Below, in pieces: positions 52,727-61,714 of a stretch of 64,000 bases of DNA. The translations under genes and the position numbers were made by a program. Position 1 is the first letter of the stretch; each line of letters opens with the position of its first letter. The notes below the pieces were generated by a model that worked only from the letters and a program-made list of their open reading frames with translations, was not told where the DNA came from and searched no databases. Source of the stretch: CAJXMH01 sp964001305 (GTDB taxonomy: Bacteria; Bacteroidota; Bacteroidia; Flavobacteriales_E; Vicingaceae); contig CAXFAI010000019.1 in NCBI GenBank assembly GCA_964001305.1, forward strand, positions 186,001-250,000, read 5' to 3'.

Positions 52727-53932
52727 GTGAACGTCTCCTTTTACATTGCCAAACGGTACTTGATTTCTAAAAAATCGCATCATGCGGTTAATATCATTTC
52801 TTGGGTATCTGTTATCAGTGTGGGAATAGGCACTTTTGCATTGGTTGTCGTACTTTCTGCCTTCAATGGTTTAGAAGGTTTGGTAGAATCGCTTTTTGAA
52901 TCTTTTGATTCTGATATTCGCATAGAAGCAAAACATAGCAAGACCTTTGATACCAATGAGATTGATTTTGATGTATTAAAGAATACCAAAGGAGTTGTAA
53001 ACTACACCCAAGTAATAGAAGAAGTAGTCGGTTTGCGCTACAAGAAAAATGAAGCCATTGCAACAATTAAAGGAGTTGAAGCAAGCTTTATTGAAATGAG
53101 TCAATTAGACAGCGCACTAATCGAAGGAGAGTCAGATTTAGTGAGAAACGAAATTCCCTTTGCTTTAACAGGTTATGGTTTGGCTTCTTCCTTGGGCTTG
53201 TATATGAGTCAATCTGCTGATAATCTCAGCATCTATGCCCCAAAACGTAAAATCAGATCTACTTTAAATCCGATGAACGCCGTTTACCAAAAGATGATTG
53301 CACCTGGAGGCGTTTTCTACATAAGTCCAGAATATGACAATAAATATGTAGTTGTCCCATTGGATTTCGCCAAATCGCTTTTGAGGTATGAAAATGAAAT
53401 TACTTCAGTTGAAGTGAAAGCAGATGAAAACTACGACTTAGAGAAATTGAAAGTAGAACTCCAACAACAATTAGGAAGCAATTTTAAAGTGAGTAATCGA
53501 TACGAGTTTAACGAATTGATTTACAAAACGAATAAAACGGAAAAATGGGTGATTTTCATGATTTTAGTTTTTATTCTTGTCATTGCAGCTTTTAACATTC
53601 TTAGTTCATTAAGTATGCTCATTTTAGAAAAGAAAAAAGACATACAAACATTGGTGAGTATGGGAGCTACCAAGAACTTGATACGTCGAATATTCTTTAC
53701 CGAAGGATTGATGATTAATTTAAGTGGCGCTCTATGTGGAATGGCTTTAGGGCTAATCGTCTGTTGGCTTCAACAATATGTTGGACTAATCCGTTTGGAA
53801 GGAGGAATTGTAGAGTTTTACCCTGTAAAAGTAAAAGCCATTGAAATGGCTTATATACTTATAACAGTGCTAGCCATTGGTTTTTTAACTGCTTGGTATC
53901 CTGTCAGAAATTTGACGAAGATAGAGGACTAA
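52727..53932 (+). CDS. ABC permease, LolC/LolE (FtsX) family
   Basis: A 401-residue protein starting with GTG (52727). It has the LolC/E topology: an N-terminal helix (NIISWVSVISVGIGTFALVVVLSAFNG cut here at two segments: ISWVSVISVGIG and VVLSAFNGL), a periplasmic domain of about 220 residues, and three C-terminal helices (MILVFILVIAAFNIL and others). The motif LSAFNGLE and KKDIQTLVSMGATKNLIRRIFF are typical for lipoprotein-releasing permeases that extract lipoproteins from the inner membrane with LolD. lolD is not adjacent. Confidence 0.9.
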   Translation: MNVSFYIAKRYLISKKSHHAVNIISWVSVISVGIGTFALVVVLSAFNGLEGLVESLFESFDSDIRIEAKHSKTFDTNEIDFDVLKNTKGVVNYTQVIEEVVGLRYKKNEAIATIKGVEASFIEMSQLDSALIEGESDLVRNEIPFALTGYGLASSLGLYMSQSADNLSIYAPKRKIRSTLNPMNAVYQKMIAPGGVFYISPEYDNKYVVVPLDFAKSLLRYENEITSVEVKADENYDLEKLKVELQQQLGSNFKVSNRYEFNELIYKTNKTEKWVIFMILVFILVIAAFNILSSLSMLILEKKKDIQTLVSMGATKNLIRRIFFTEGLMINLSGALCGMALGLIVCWLQQYVGLIRLEGGIVEFYPVKVKAIEMAYILITVLAIGFLTAWYPVRNLTKIED

Positions 53933-53997
53933 TTTCTATTCCTTTTTTCATGAACCAAAATAGTGGTTACACAATTCAAAGAACAAATTAGCAAGTA

Positions 53998-54996
53998 CTA
54001 GGAAACAGAAATTAGACCATCACTAAAAGCCTGTTTAATCTCTTCAAAAGTCTCTTGAATTTCGCTATAATAATCTTGGGTAACCAATTTCATTCGGTGT
54101 TCCTTAAAGTGAGGAATTCCCTTAAAATAATTGGAATAATGACGCCTCATTTCCAACACGCCTAACTTTTCACCCTTCCACTTCACCGACATTTCTAAAT
54201 GTCTTTCAGCAGCTTCTATTCGCTCATTCATCGTTGGTGGAGCCAATTGCTCTCCGGTAGCAAGAAAATGCTTCATTTCTCTGAAAATCCAAGGATATCC
54301 GATACTTGCACGGCCAATCATTACTCCATCCACTCCGTATTTATTCTTTTTCTCTAAAGCTATTTCACCTGAAAATACGTCTCCGTTACCAAATACAGGA
54401 ATATGCAATCGAGGATTATTCTTCACTTCTCCAATTAATGTCCAATCTGCTTCACCCTTATACATTTGCTTTCTAGTTCTTCCATGTATAGAAATAGCTT
54501 GAATTCCTACATCTTGTAATCGTTCCGCTACTTCAACAATGTATTTGGTATTCTCATCCCAACCCAAGCGGGTTTTCACGGTAACTGGTAATTTAGTCGA
54601 CTTTACAATCTCAGCGGTCATGGCTACCATTTTGGGAATATCTTGAAGTATCCCTGCTCCTGCACCTTTACAAGCCACCTTCTTTACTGGGCAACCATAA
54701 TTGATATCAATGATATCTGGATTGGCTTGCTCCGTTACTTCGGCAGCCCTTTTCATGGATTCTATTTCACTTCCAAAAATTTGAATACCAATGGGGCGTT
54801 CATATTCAAAAATATCGAGCTTTTGTACACTCTTCACTGCATCCCGAATTAGTCCTTCCGAAGAAATAAATTCGGTATACATCAAGTCCGCCCCTTGCTC
54901 TTTACACAATGCACGAAAAGGCGGATCACTTACATCCTCCATGGGTGCGAGTAATAATGGGAATTCCCCCAAGTCGATATTTCCTATCTTTGGCAC
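53998..54996 (-). CDS. dusB: tRNA-dihydrouridine synthase
   Basis: A 332-residue FMN-dependent TIM-barrel enzyme that reduces uridines in tRNA D-loops. It has LLAPMEDVSDPPFR, INYGCPVKKVACKGAGAGIL with the catalytic Cys, ISIHGRTRKQMYKG and MIGRASIGYPWIF. Translation begins with GTG (54996), which gives MPKIGNIDLG. It is of the DusB type. A TAATTTTG box lies 14 bases upstream. Confidence 0.95.
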   Translation of the reverse strand: MPKIGNIDLGEFPLLLAPMEDVSDPPFRALCKEQGADLMYTEFISSEGLIRDAVKSVQKLDIFEYERPIGIQIFGSEIESMKRAAEVTEQANPDIIDINYGCPVKKVACKGAGAGILQDIPKMVAMTAEIVKSTKLPVTVKTRLGWDENTKYIVEVAERLQDVGIQAISIHGRTRKQMYKGEADWTLIGEVKNNPRLHIPVFGNGDVFSGEIALEKKNKYGVDGVMIGRASIGYPWIFREMKHFLATGEQLAPPTMNERIEAAERHLEMSVKWKGEKLGVLEMRRHYSNYFKGIPHFKEHRMKLVTQDYYSEIQETFEEIKQAFSDGLISVS

Positions 54997-55010
54997 GCTA
55001 AATTTTTAGG

Positions 55011-55018
55011 CAAAATTA
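55011..55018 (-). promoter_or_regulatory. -7 box for dusB
   Basis: On the minus strand TAATTTTG fits TAnnTTTG, 14 bases before the GTG at 54996. No matching -33 TTG is visible. Confidence 0.4.
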
Positions 55019-55041
55019 CAGATTAATCAATAGCTCCTATT

Positions 55042-55947
55042 TTGTACACATTAGAAGGAAAAATTCCGCGTTTACTTGTCCTTTTAGGCTTTTGTCTGGT
55101 TTTAGGCGGAATCTTTGCGTTGGGTGGAATTGCTTTATGTAAACCGATTTTCAACACAAACATTAGTGATATCACTTCGCTTATTTCAGATATAGAACAA
55201 CCGCAAAGTATTGTCATTTTAAAGTTTTTACAATTGCTCAACACCTTGGGACTTTTTGTAGCGCCTGGTATTTTATTTGCGCTGCTTTTTATCAAGCAGC
55301 CTCTTCAAAACCTACAACTCAATCAAAAGCTTAGTTCTGTAAACATCTTCTTGGTTTTCATCCTTATGTACTCTTTACTTCCAGCCATGAATTGGTTGGT
55401 GGAATGGAATCAAAACCTAGACTTACCAGAAGCGTTAGGCAATTTAGAAAATTGGTTAAAAGTCAAAGAAGAAAATGCCATGAAGCTAACTCATGCATTC
55501 TTAAAAATGGAAGGCAACTCAGATTTATGGGTAAACCTTGTATTAATTGCCGTATTGCCAGCGATTGGTGAAGAATTGATTTTTAGAGGTTTGGTGCAAA
55601 AAATCATCAATAAAAACATAAACACTCCGCATCTTGGTATTTGGATTTCGGCCATTCTTTTTAGTGCCCTTCACATGCAGTTTTATGGATTCTTTCCAAG
55701 AATGTTTTTAGGAGCATTCTTTGGCTATATATATGTTTGGGGGAAGAGTTTGTGGTATCCTATCCTCGCCCATTTCATTAACAATGCAACAGCAGTATTA
55801 ATTGCTTATAAGCTAGGCATTGAAGGAATGGAGAAACAGTTTGACACATTAGGCGCAAGTAATGAAACCTATGTCTATAGCATTCTAGGAACAGTAATTT
55901 TCGCTTTCTTTCTTTTTCGCTTTTACCAAAGAAACAAAAGCGCATAA
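55042..55947 (+). CDS. CPBP-family intramembrane metalloprotease
   Basis: A 301-residue polytopic protein of the CPBP (Rce1/Abi-like) family. The catalytic EExxxR motif is E177-E178 to R182 in GEELIFRG, with H211 in SALHMQFYG and the final HN motif in LAHFINNAT (about 246). Helices fill residues 10-35, 60-85, 100-125 and the C-terminal half. The start is uncertain: no ATG or GTG is in frame after the stop at 55024-55026, so a TTG at 55042 is taken. A terminator follows directly. Confidence 0.85.
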   Translation: MYTLEGKIPRLLVLLGFCLVLGGIFALGGIALCKPIFNTNISDITSLISDIEQPQSIVILKFLQLLNTLGLFVAPGILFALLFIKQPLQNLQLNQKLSSVNIFLVFILMYSLLPAMNWLVEWNQNLDLPEALGNLENWLKVKEENAMKLTHAFLKMEGNSDLWVNLVLIAVLPAIGEELIFRGLVQKIINKNINTPHLGIWISAILFSALHMQFYGFFPRMFLGAFFGYIYVWGKSLWYPILAHFINNATAVLIAYKLGIEGMEKQFDTLGASNETYVYSILGTVIFAFFLFRFYQRNKSA

Positions 55948-55949
55948 AA

Positions 55950-55975
55950 AAAGCCCTTGCTTGTGCAAGGGCTTT
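55950..55975. terminator. Bidirectional terminator after the CPBP gene and the exb operon
   Basis: AAAGCCCTTGC (55950-55960) and GCAAGGGCTTT (55965-55975) form a perfect 11-bp stem with loop TTGT. It lies between two convergent genes. A-rich sequence on the left supplies a U-run for transcripts from the right. Confidence 0.8.
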
Positions 55976-55994
55976 CAAATCGTTAATCAGAAAA

Positions 55995-56471
55995 TTAGTT
56001 TTCGATTTTATCTGTTTTATAAGTCGAATAGTTGATTTTAAGCGCATTTGCCTTTCTCAACTCCTGCTTCACATCGGTAACAATTCCCATTTCCGCTTCT
56101 TGGTCTACTTTAAATGAAAAAGTCATTAAAGGAACCTCAGCTGGGTTTGTCTGCTCACGCTCTGCTTCAACAAATTGAATAATATCATTTTTGGTTGCAA
56201 AAGCATCATTCAATTGAATACGATCTGCTGTACCAAATTGATCTTGGAACTTTGTTTTTGGAGCACCAATATAAATGTAGCTTACCAAAGACTTTCTCTC
56301 CAGCTTGTTAACCTCGGTTGCTTTAGGACGCTTAACATCTACTTTAAGATCAACTTCCCGCATTACGGTAGTTACCATAAAGAAGAAAAGTAGCATAAAT
56401 ACAATATCAGGTAAAGATGCCGTAGAAATAGCCGGTTGGCCCCCAGATTTTTTCTTTTTAAACTTTGACAT
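55995..56471 (-). CDS. ExbD/TolR-family biopolymer transport protein (second)
   Basis: A 158-residue protein with a short basic N-terminus (MSKFKKKKSGGQ), one helix (DIVFMLLFFFMVTTVM, residues about 23-40, with the conserved Asp in SLPDIVFM) and a periplasmic domain. It is the inner-membrane stator partner of ExbB in harvesting the proton motive force for outer-membrane transport. It follows the first exbD by 2 bases. Confidence 0.93.
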   Translation of the reverse strand: MSKFKKKKSGGQPAISTASLPDIVFMLLFFFMVTTVMREVDLKVDVKRPKATEVNKLERKSLVSYIYIGAPKTKFQDQFGTADRIQLNDAFATKNDIIQFVEAEREQTNPAEVPLMTFSFKVDQEAEMGIVTDVKQELRKANALKINYSTYKTDKIEN

Positions 56472-56473
56472 GA

Positions 56474-57079
56474 TTATTCTCCTGCATTTTTAGGTTCAGC
56501 TTCAGAAATACGTTGCGGATAGACTGCTTTAACAGCATCAAGCTGTAAGTCTGCTCTTTCCGAAGTTTCTGATTCCATTTCCAATTGTTTCATTGTCTTG
56601 CCAAACTTGCTTTGAGCATACTCATCTCTTACTTCATTATATGCCGCTACCAACTCATTCTGTACTTTAATGTACATATCATAAGAAGTTCCACGGTCAT
56701 TCTGAAGTGAAACGATTTGCTTAGAAACCATCATTTCACCTAGAATAGGAACAACGGTTAACTTACCTTCAGGCATTTCTGCATCTTGAAAAGTCGGGTC
56801 TCCTACAATGAATTTTTTCGCTTCTTCTCTTAGGTTACTTATATCCATTGGTTCACCTTCTACTAGTAAATCGTCATTCGCGTTTACCAGTACTTGAAAT
56901 ACGTTTCTTTGTCTTACTTCAGGAACGTCATCAATCGGCTCTTCAATAGGCGGTGGTAATCTTCTGGTTAGACCAGTATCCACATCCATAGTTGTTGTAA
57001 CCAAGAAGAAAATCAGCAAGAGGAAGGCGATGTCCGCCATCGAACCTGCATTAATTTCCGGTGCTTGTCTTCTTGCCAT
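56474..57079 (-). CDS. ExbD/TolR-family biopolymer transport protein (first)
   Basis: A 201-residue ExbD with the helix DIAFLLLIFFLVTTTM (residues about 16-32, SMADIAFLL with the conserved Asp) and a longer periplasmic domain than the paralogue downstream. Two ExbDs after ExbB and a small membrane protein is a common layout in Bacteroidota, in which T9SS, TonB and gliding systems draw on the proton motive force. Confidence 0.93.
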   Translation of the reverse strand: MARRQAPEINAGSMADIAFLLLIFFLVTTTMDVDTGLTRRLPPPIEEPIDDVPEVRQRNVFQVLVNANDDLLVEGEPMDISNLREEAKKFIVGDPTFQDAEMPEGKLTVVPILGEMMVSKQIVSLQNDRGTSYDMYIKVQNELVAAYNEVRDEYAQSKFGKTMKQLEMESETSERADLQLDAVKAVYPQRISEAEPKNAGE

Positions 57080-57091
57080 AATTTTTATCTT

Positions 57092-57505
57092 CTATTTAAA
57101 GAGTTTTGAAATACCTGAAAAAATCGTTGCTACTATAGCTCCAATTGCTAATATGTAAAAAGCAATTAAACCCATACTTACTCGCTTAGAAGCTTCAGGT
57201 CCATCAATGAACTTTTCATATTTAGGTGTCATTTCGTCTCCTCCTAGCGCATAAGCAATTCCAAATACAACCAACAAGGCAATTACACCAATCAAAGCGC
57301 TTTTAGCACCCGATGGATTTTTTGCCATATTGATGATTGGAAATACAATAGCTACAACTGCTCCTAAGAAGAACAATGCATAACACCAATAGATAATTGT
57401 TTCAGCACTTACCGACTCAGTATAAAATAAGATACCAAGCAGTGCACTTACGCCTAAAAGGACGTAAAGAACAATGTTTAATACTTTAGTTAGTCCTTCT
57501 GACAT
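57092..57505 (-). CDS. Small polytopic membrane protein of the exb operon
   Basis: A 137-residue protein with four hydrophobic helices and no charged catalytic motifs. I recognise no named family, but a protein of this size lies between exbB and exbD in many Bacteroidota. The close packing (5 bases after exbB, 12 before exbD) supports a role in or near the ExbBD motor. Confidence 0.75.
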   Translation of the reverse strand: MSEGLTKVLNIVLYVLLGVSALLGILFYTESVSAETIIYWCYALFFLGAVVAIVFPIINMAKNPSGAKSALIGVIALLVVFGIAYALGGDEMTPKYEKFIDGPEASKRVSMGLIAFYILAIGAIVATIFSGISKLFK

Positions 57506-57510
57506 AATAA

Positions 57511-58371
57511 TTAGGCTTTTTTGTTTTGTAACTCATGCTTAACTAGCAAGTCAACCAAGCTAATAGAAGCATTTTCCATATCGTTTACTAAGCTATCAAC
57601 CTTAGCAATAATGTAATTGTAAAAGATTTGTAGAATAATCGCTACAATCAGTCCAAATACGGTTGTTAAAAGGGCAATTTTAATACCACCTGCAACCAAT
57701 GATGGAGAGATATCTCCTGCTGCTTCAATAGCATCGAAGGCGTCAATCATACCGATTACTGTACCCATGAAACCAAGCATTGGTGCCAAAGCGATAAATA
57801 ATGAAATCCAAGAAACTCCTTTCTCTAACAATCCCATTTGAACACTTCCGTAAGAAACAACTGATTTCTCAACCATTTCAATTCCTTCGTGACTTCTATC
57901 TAAACCTTGGTAGAAAATACTTGCTACAGGACCGCTTGTGCTTCTGCAAACTTCTTTTGCTGCATCAACTCCACCTGAGTTAAGTGCATCTTCAACGTTT
58001 GCTAATAATTTCTTAGTGTTAGTGGTAGCCATGTTTAAGTAAATGATTCTCTCAATTACAATAGCTAAACCTAAAATCAAACAAAGAAGTACAATTCCCA
58101 TAAATTCAGGACCACCTTCAATAAACTTCTCTTTTAAGATTTGGTGGAAAGACTTGTCTTCTTTTGCTACTTCAGTAGTTTCTTCTGTAGTAGTTGTTTC
58201 TTCAGCCACAGGCTCTTCCGTGGTCTCTTCTGCCATTGCAGAATCTGCACTAGCACTATCGGCCATTTCGGTTTGCATTGCAGTTGAATCTCCGTCTTGA
58301 GCGTAACTGTATTGTCCTACTCCAAACGTTAAGAAAGAGGCAACTGCGAAAAGGGTGAATAACTTTTTCAT
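57511..58371 (-). CDS. MotA/TolQ/ExbB proton channel protein
   Basis: A 286-residue protein. It has an N-terminal signal-like helix (MKKLFTLFAVASFLTFG) and then a hydrophilic linker of about 50 residues that is rich in Thr, Glu, Ser and Ala (EETTEEPVAEETTTTEE). The ExbB core (about 75-286) has three helices, with the diagnostic ALAPMLGFMGTVIGMIDAF and SLVAGGIKIALLTTVFGLIVA segments. It works with the two ExbDs downstream. The acidic linker is longer than in E. coli ExbB. Confidence 0.93.
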   Translation of the reverse strand: MKKLFTLFAVASFLTFGVGQYSYAQDGDSTAMQTEMADSASADSAMAEETTEEPVAEETTTTEETTEVAKEDKSFHQILKEKFIEGGPEFMGIVLLCLILGLAIVIERIIYLNMATTNTKKLLANVEDALNSGGVDAAKEVCRSTSGPVASIFYQGLDRSHEGIEMVEKSVVSYGSVQMGLLEKGVSWISLFIALAPMLGFMGTVIGMIDAFDAIEAAGDISPSLVAGGIKIALLTTVFGLIVAIILQIFYNYIIAKVDSLVNDMENASISLVDLLVKHELQNKKA

Positions 58372-58543
58372 AATGGATTAATTAATGATCTGATTAAATG
58401 TTAACGATTTAAATTTATAGTTAATGGATGCGAATTTAATGCACTTAATTGAATTCTTATAATTTATAACGATGCTTTTCACGTTTTCATATTTAAGAAA
58501 CTGAAAAACACCAAGAACGATTTCGAAAGTTTTACCTCTCTTG

Positions 58544-58630
58544 CGGAGAGGAAGGGATTCGAACCCCCGATACGGTTTCCCGTATACACGCTTTCCAAGC
58601 GTGCGCCTTCAGCCACTCGGCCACCTCTCC
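58544..58630 (-). tRNA. tRNA-Ser (anticodon GGA)
   Basis: The minus strand from 58630 gives an 87-base long-variable-arm tRNA. The acceptor arms GGAGAGG and CCTCTCC pair perfectly; the anticodon arm is CACGC-TTGGAAA-GCGTG with anticodon GGA (decodes UCC and UCU); the variable arm ATACGG-GAAA-CCGTAT forms a stem; the T arm has GGTTCGAATCC. The 3' CCA is not encoded (G then CAA). Confidence 0.97.
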
Positions 58631-58800
58631 GTATATCTTGCACTAGGCGTATGTTCTGTCTGACCATTCATGTTGAATCTTTTCAGCAATCTACATGACA
58701 TCTAAAGCAGACAGGGTTCCCCGACCAAAGGGCGGGCGTGCCAAATTACAAAAAAATAGTTTGCTTTTCAGTCCCTTTCTGTGTTATGCTTAAGTTAAAA

Positions 58801-59829
58801 CTAGCTCAACTCTCCTCTTAAATTTATGCCCATGTATTTTTTCTTCTCTTCCAAGGATAACTCTTCGCAGGATAATAAATACATCAGCTTAGTTATGGCT
58901 GCTTCATAGGTCATATCTTCTCCGCTCAATACACCTGCTCTTTCTAAATGAGCACCTGTTTCGTATTTCCCTTGCATCACTTTTCCAGTATTGCATTGAG
59001 TAACATTGACAAGAATAACTCCCTTTTCGTTCAACCTTAGTAGTTCTTCGGTTAACCAATTAAAGGTTGGTGCATTTCCACTGCCATAGGTTTCAAGAAT
59101 TAATCCTTTCAAATTGGGAATATTGGCTACCGCCTGAAACACCTCTTTTTGAATCCCTGGAAAAATGCGAACGCTTGCTACTTGCTCTACAATGTTTTTG
59201 CGAACAACCAATTTTTCAGAATTTCCTTTATTAATCGCAAATGAATTGTATTTAATATGCACTCCCGCTTCTGCCAATAGCGGATAATTGGGCGACTGAA
59301 AAGCTTCAAAATTCTCAGCACTCACCTTGGTCGTTCGGTTTGCCCGATACAGCGAATATTCAAAATAGATGGCCACTTCAGGCACCACAGGTTTATCATT
59401 TTCATAAGCTCCTGCCACCTCAATGGCCGTTATGATATTTTCCTTTCCGTCTGTTCTAATTTTATTAATCGGCAACTGACTACCAGTAAATATGATGGGC
59501 TTGTTGACATTTTCCAATAAAAAGCTCAAAGCAGATGCGGTATATGCCATAGTATCTGAACCATGTAATACCACAAATCCGTGATATGATTCATAGTTGC
59601 TTTCTATCACTTCCAACATTTCCACCCATGATTGAGGGCCTATATTTGACGAATCAAGAGGTTTTTCCAAAGCATGAACATCAAGCTGAATGTCAAACTT
59701 ATTCAGTTCGGGAATTTCCTCGAGTAGATGATCAAAATCAAAGGCGTGTAAAAGGCCAGTTTCTGGATCTTCAACCATACCGATGGTTCCTCCAGTATAA
59801 ATGATCAAAACTTTGGTTGAATTACTCAT
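58801..59829 (-). CDS. ansA: L-asparaginase, type I
   Basis: A 342-residue cytoplasmic-type asparaginase. The nucleophile Thr is in IYTGGTIGMVE and the second Thr in VVLHGSDTMAYTAS. YGSGNAPT and VTQCNTGKV are further family segments. The start overlaps the end of tatD by 8 bases, so both are probably co-transcribed. Confidence 0.95.
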   Translation of the reverse strand: MSNSTKVLIIYTGGTIGMVEDPETGLLHAFDFDHLLEEIPELNKFDIQLDVHALEKPLDSSNIGPQSWVEMLEVIESNYESYHGFVVLHGSDTMAYTASALSFLLENVNKPIIFTGSQLPINKIRTDGKENIITAIEVAGAYENDKPVVPEVAIYFEYSLYRANRTTKVSAENFEAFQSPNYPLLAEAGVHIKYNSFAINKGNSEKLVVRKNIVEQVASVRIFPGIQKEVFQAVANIPNLKGLILETYGSGNAPTFNWLTEELLRLNEKGVILVNVTQCNTGKVMQGKYETGAHLERAGVLSGEDMTYEAAITKLMYLLSCEELSLEEKKKYMGINLRGELS

Positions 59830-60595
59830 GGAGTTGAAAAATGGTTAATGCATTTTGAGAAGTTATGGCAGCCACCTCTGGGGCAGAAATTCCATAAATA
59901 TCGGCAAGCTTTTCAGCTACTTTTATCAAATAACTACTTTCATTGCGCTTACCGCGAAAGGGTGCCGGTGCCAAATAAGGCGAATCGGTTTCTAGCACCA
60001 AATCATCTAATTGCAACTGCGCAACTACTTTGTCTAAACCAGAATTTTTAAAGGTTACTACCCCACCGATACCCAGTTTAAAGTTGCCATAATTTAAAAT
60101 GTGTTGTGCTTGCTCTAAATTTCCGGTAAAGCAATGAAAAATGCCACTCAGGTTTTCATCATTTAGCTCATCCATGATGTTGAGAATCTCATCAAAGGCT
60201 TCACGACAATGGATAACAATGGGCAAGTTTTTTTCTTTAGCCCAAGCAATTTGCTGACGAAATGCCATTTCTTGCTGCGCTTGAAAACTTTTATCCCAAT
60301 ACAAATCAATCCCAATTTCTCCTACGGCAAGGTATTCCGCTTCATCTAACTCCTTTTTTACCAAAGCCAACTCTTCTTCTACCTTTTCGTTTACGGAACA
60401 CGGATGCAAACCCATCATGGGGAAACATTGCTTGGGGTATTTGCTTATTAATTCTTTCATGCCTGCTAAGGAAGAAGAATCAATGTTGGGGAGGAAAAAT
60501 TTCTCCACACCAGCTGCTATGGCCCGCTGTATCATCGCTTCACGATCTTCGGCAAATTGCTCGCTGTATAAGTGGGTATGCGTATCAATATACAT
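59822..60595 (-). CDS. TatD-family metal-dependent DNase/hydrolase
   Basis: A 257-residue TIM-barrel hydrolase. The first metal ligands are in YIDTHTHLYSEQF, followed by GLHPCSV, EIGIDLYWD, LPIVIHCREAFDEIL, IFHCFTGNLEQA and ETDSPYLAPAP, all at the expected places for TatD/YcfH enzymes. It is a likely 3'-5' DNA exonuclease in repair. It precedes ansA. Confidence 0.95.
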   Translation of the reverse strand: MYIDTHTHLYSEQFAEDREAMIQRAIAAGVEKFFLPNIDSSSLAGMKELISKYPKQCFPMMGLHPCSVNEKVEEELALVKKELDEAEYLAVGEIGIDLYWDKSFQAQQEMAFRQQIAWAKEKNLPIVIHCREAFDEILNIMDELNDENLSGIFHCFTGNLEQAQHILNYGNFKLGIGGVVTFKNSGLDKVVAQLQLDDLVLETDSPYLAPAPFRGKRNESSYLIKVAEKLADIYGISAPEVAAITSQNALTIFQLHE

Positions 60596-60651
60596 GAGCG
60601 CAAAAATAGCAATCTCGAATGGGCTAAAAGAATTTGATATTGAGGAAGTGG

Positions 60652-60694
60652 GGTTATTTAACCACGCGATAAAATCGCGCGGGAACGGGGGGGG
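60652..60694. other. Two hairpins and a G8 tract after the restriction endonuclease gene
   Basis: GGTTA-TT-TAACC (60652-60663) and CGCGAT-AAA-ATCGCG (60665-60679) are perfect inverted repeats, followed by a run of eight G (60687-60694) that directly abuts the endonuclease stop (60695-60697). The CG-rich hairpin may act as a terminator for the restriction gene pair. The G8 tract lies outside the coding frame. Confidence 0.45.
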
Positions 60695-61714
60695 TTATTT
60701 TTCTTCATTATAAGGTCCTAAGAACTTATCGCCATTAAAATGAACTAAGTGATCAGGATTATCTGCAATCCATACTTCCGTTTCCCACGCTATTTCGGTC
60801 ATGAACTGTCTGAACTTCGTTCGGTCTAAGAAAGCCGTAACATAAACTATATCTGCTTTACAGTCTTTGGTGAGTTTTTGAAGTTGAATAAGGCGTAATT
60901 CACTAATAGGACCCGATGAATGAACTGCTTCAATGAGATAAAGCCAATTCTTTGTTTTGGAATAAGCGATTACGTCTGGAAGTTCTTCATGTGAAATTTC
61001 AAAGAAATTCAATTCTTTCAAATTCGATTCGTTCAAGTGTAGATACTTGTTGGAAGTATCACCAACATATAATACTTCAGAGCCATGTCCATATCTAGGC
61101 AAAAACTCTTCGATAATAGCTTTTTGTAAGTCATTGTGTTCACCTGCCGAAAAGGTGAGTTTTACCCCTGAAGGCAAGGCGACATCAACTTTATCTAATT
61201 CTCTAAGTCTTTTAAGTTTTTGGTTCAATGACTCAACTCCTTTAAGGGCGTTTTGCACTCTGTTTTCCCAATTCTTATCACCATAACTACGAAGTAATTT
61301 TGCATAAAAAGGATTAATGCCATATCCACGAGTCGAGTCGTTAGTAGCTGAACTAGGGCTTGATTGTAAAACAATTTCAGCAACTGTTAAAAGCTTTAAA
61401 TCCTTTCTTCGAATATCATCATAAGAACCCGAACTGATATTCTCTTTGAAATGCTTGTTTACATATTCGATTACTTCTCTTGTTTTATGAGAATAGTTGT
61501 CATCAAGACTTTTGGCGGACTTGAAATCTGATAGTTTTTTAATGTCACCACAAGCTAGAAATGAAATCGCCATTCTTTCCAATCGTCTTGGAGTTGCGTC
61601 CATTGGAATGCCAAATTGTTCGAGAATATAGAGGGTTGTATTTATAAGCTTCTGAACGCTTTTTGTTTTTGCCTTGTAAGTTTTTGATTTATCTGGATTG
61701 ATATACTGTTTCAT
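60695..61714 (-). CDS. Type II restriction endonuclease, BsuBI/PstI-like
   Basis: A 339-residue protein. The C-terminal half carries the BsuBI/PstI signature: ELPDVIAY (PD at residues 246-247), then WLYLIEAVHSSGPIS with E262, a PD-(D/E)xK-like centre in which the Lys position is occupied by the AVHSSGP segment. The N-terminal half (about 1-190) is helical and probably contacts DNA. BsuBI and PstI cut CTGCAG; whether this protein keeps that target is open, because its partner is a C5-cytosine and not an N6-adenine methyltransferase. It overlaps the methyltransferase gene by 26 bases. Confidence 0.88.
   Translation of the reverse strand: MKQYINPDKSKTYKAKTKSVQKLINTTLYILEQFGIPMDATPRRLERMAISFLACGDIKKLSDFKSAKSLDDNYSHKTREVIEYVNKHFKENISSGSYDDIRRKDLKLLTVAEIVLQSSPSSATNDSTRGYGINPFYAKLLRSYGDKNWENRVQNALKGVESLNQKLKRLRELDKVDVALPSGVKLTFSAGEHNDLQKAIIEEFLPRYGHGSEVLYVGDTSNKYLHLNESNLKELNFFEISHEELPDVIAYSKTKNWLYLIEAVHSSGPISELRLIQLQKLTKDCKADIVYVTAFLDRTKFRQFMTEIAWETEVWIADNPDHLVHFNGDKFLGPYNEEK

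Noticed and set aside
55778..56047. An 89-codon minus-strand frame over the CPBP gene end
   Set aside because: It crosses the terminator hairpin and overlaps two well-supported genes.
58479..58667. A 62-codon minus-strand open frame across the tRNA-Ser gene
   Set aside because: It is a translation of the tRNA itself; frames of the GGRVAEGARLES type are a known artefact of serine tRNA genes.
60417..60713. A 98-codon plus-strand frame opposite tatD
   Set aside because: It is a shadow of tatD extended through the hairpins and G tract; composition is not that of a protein.
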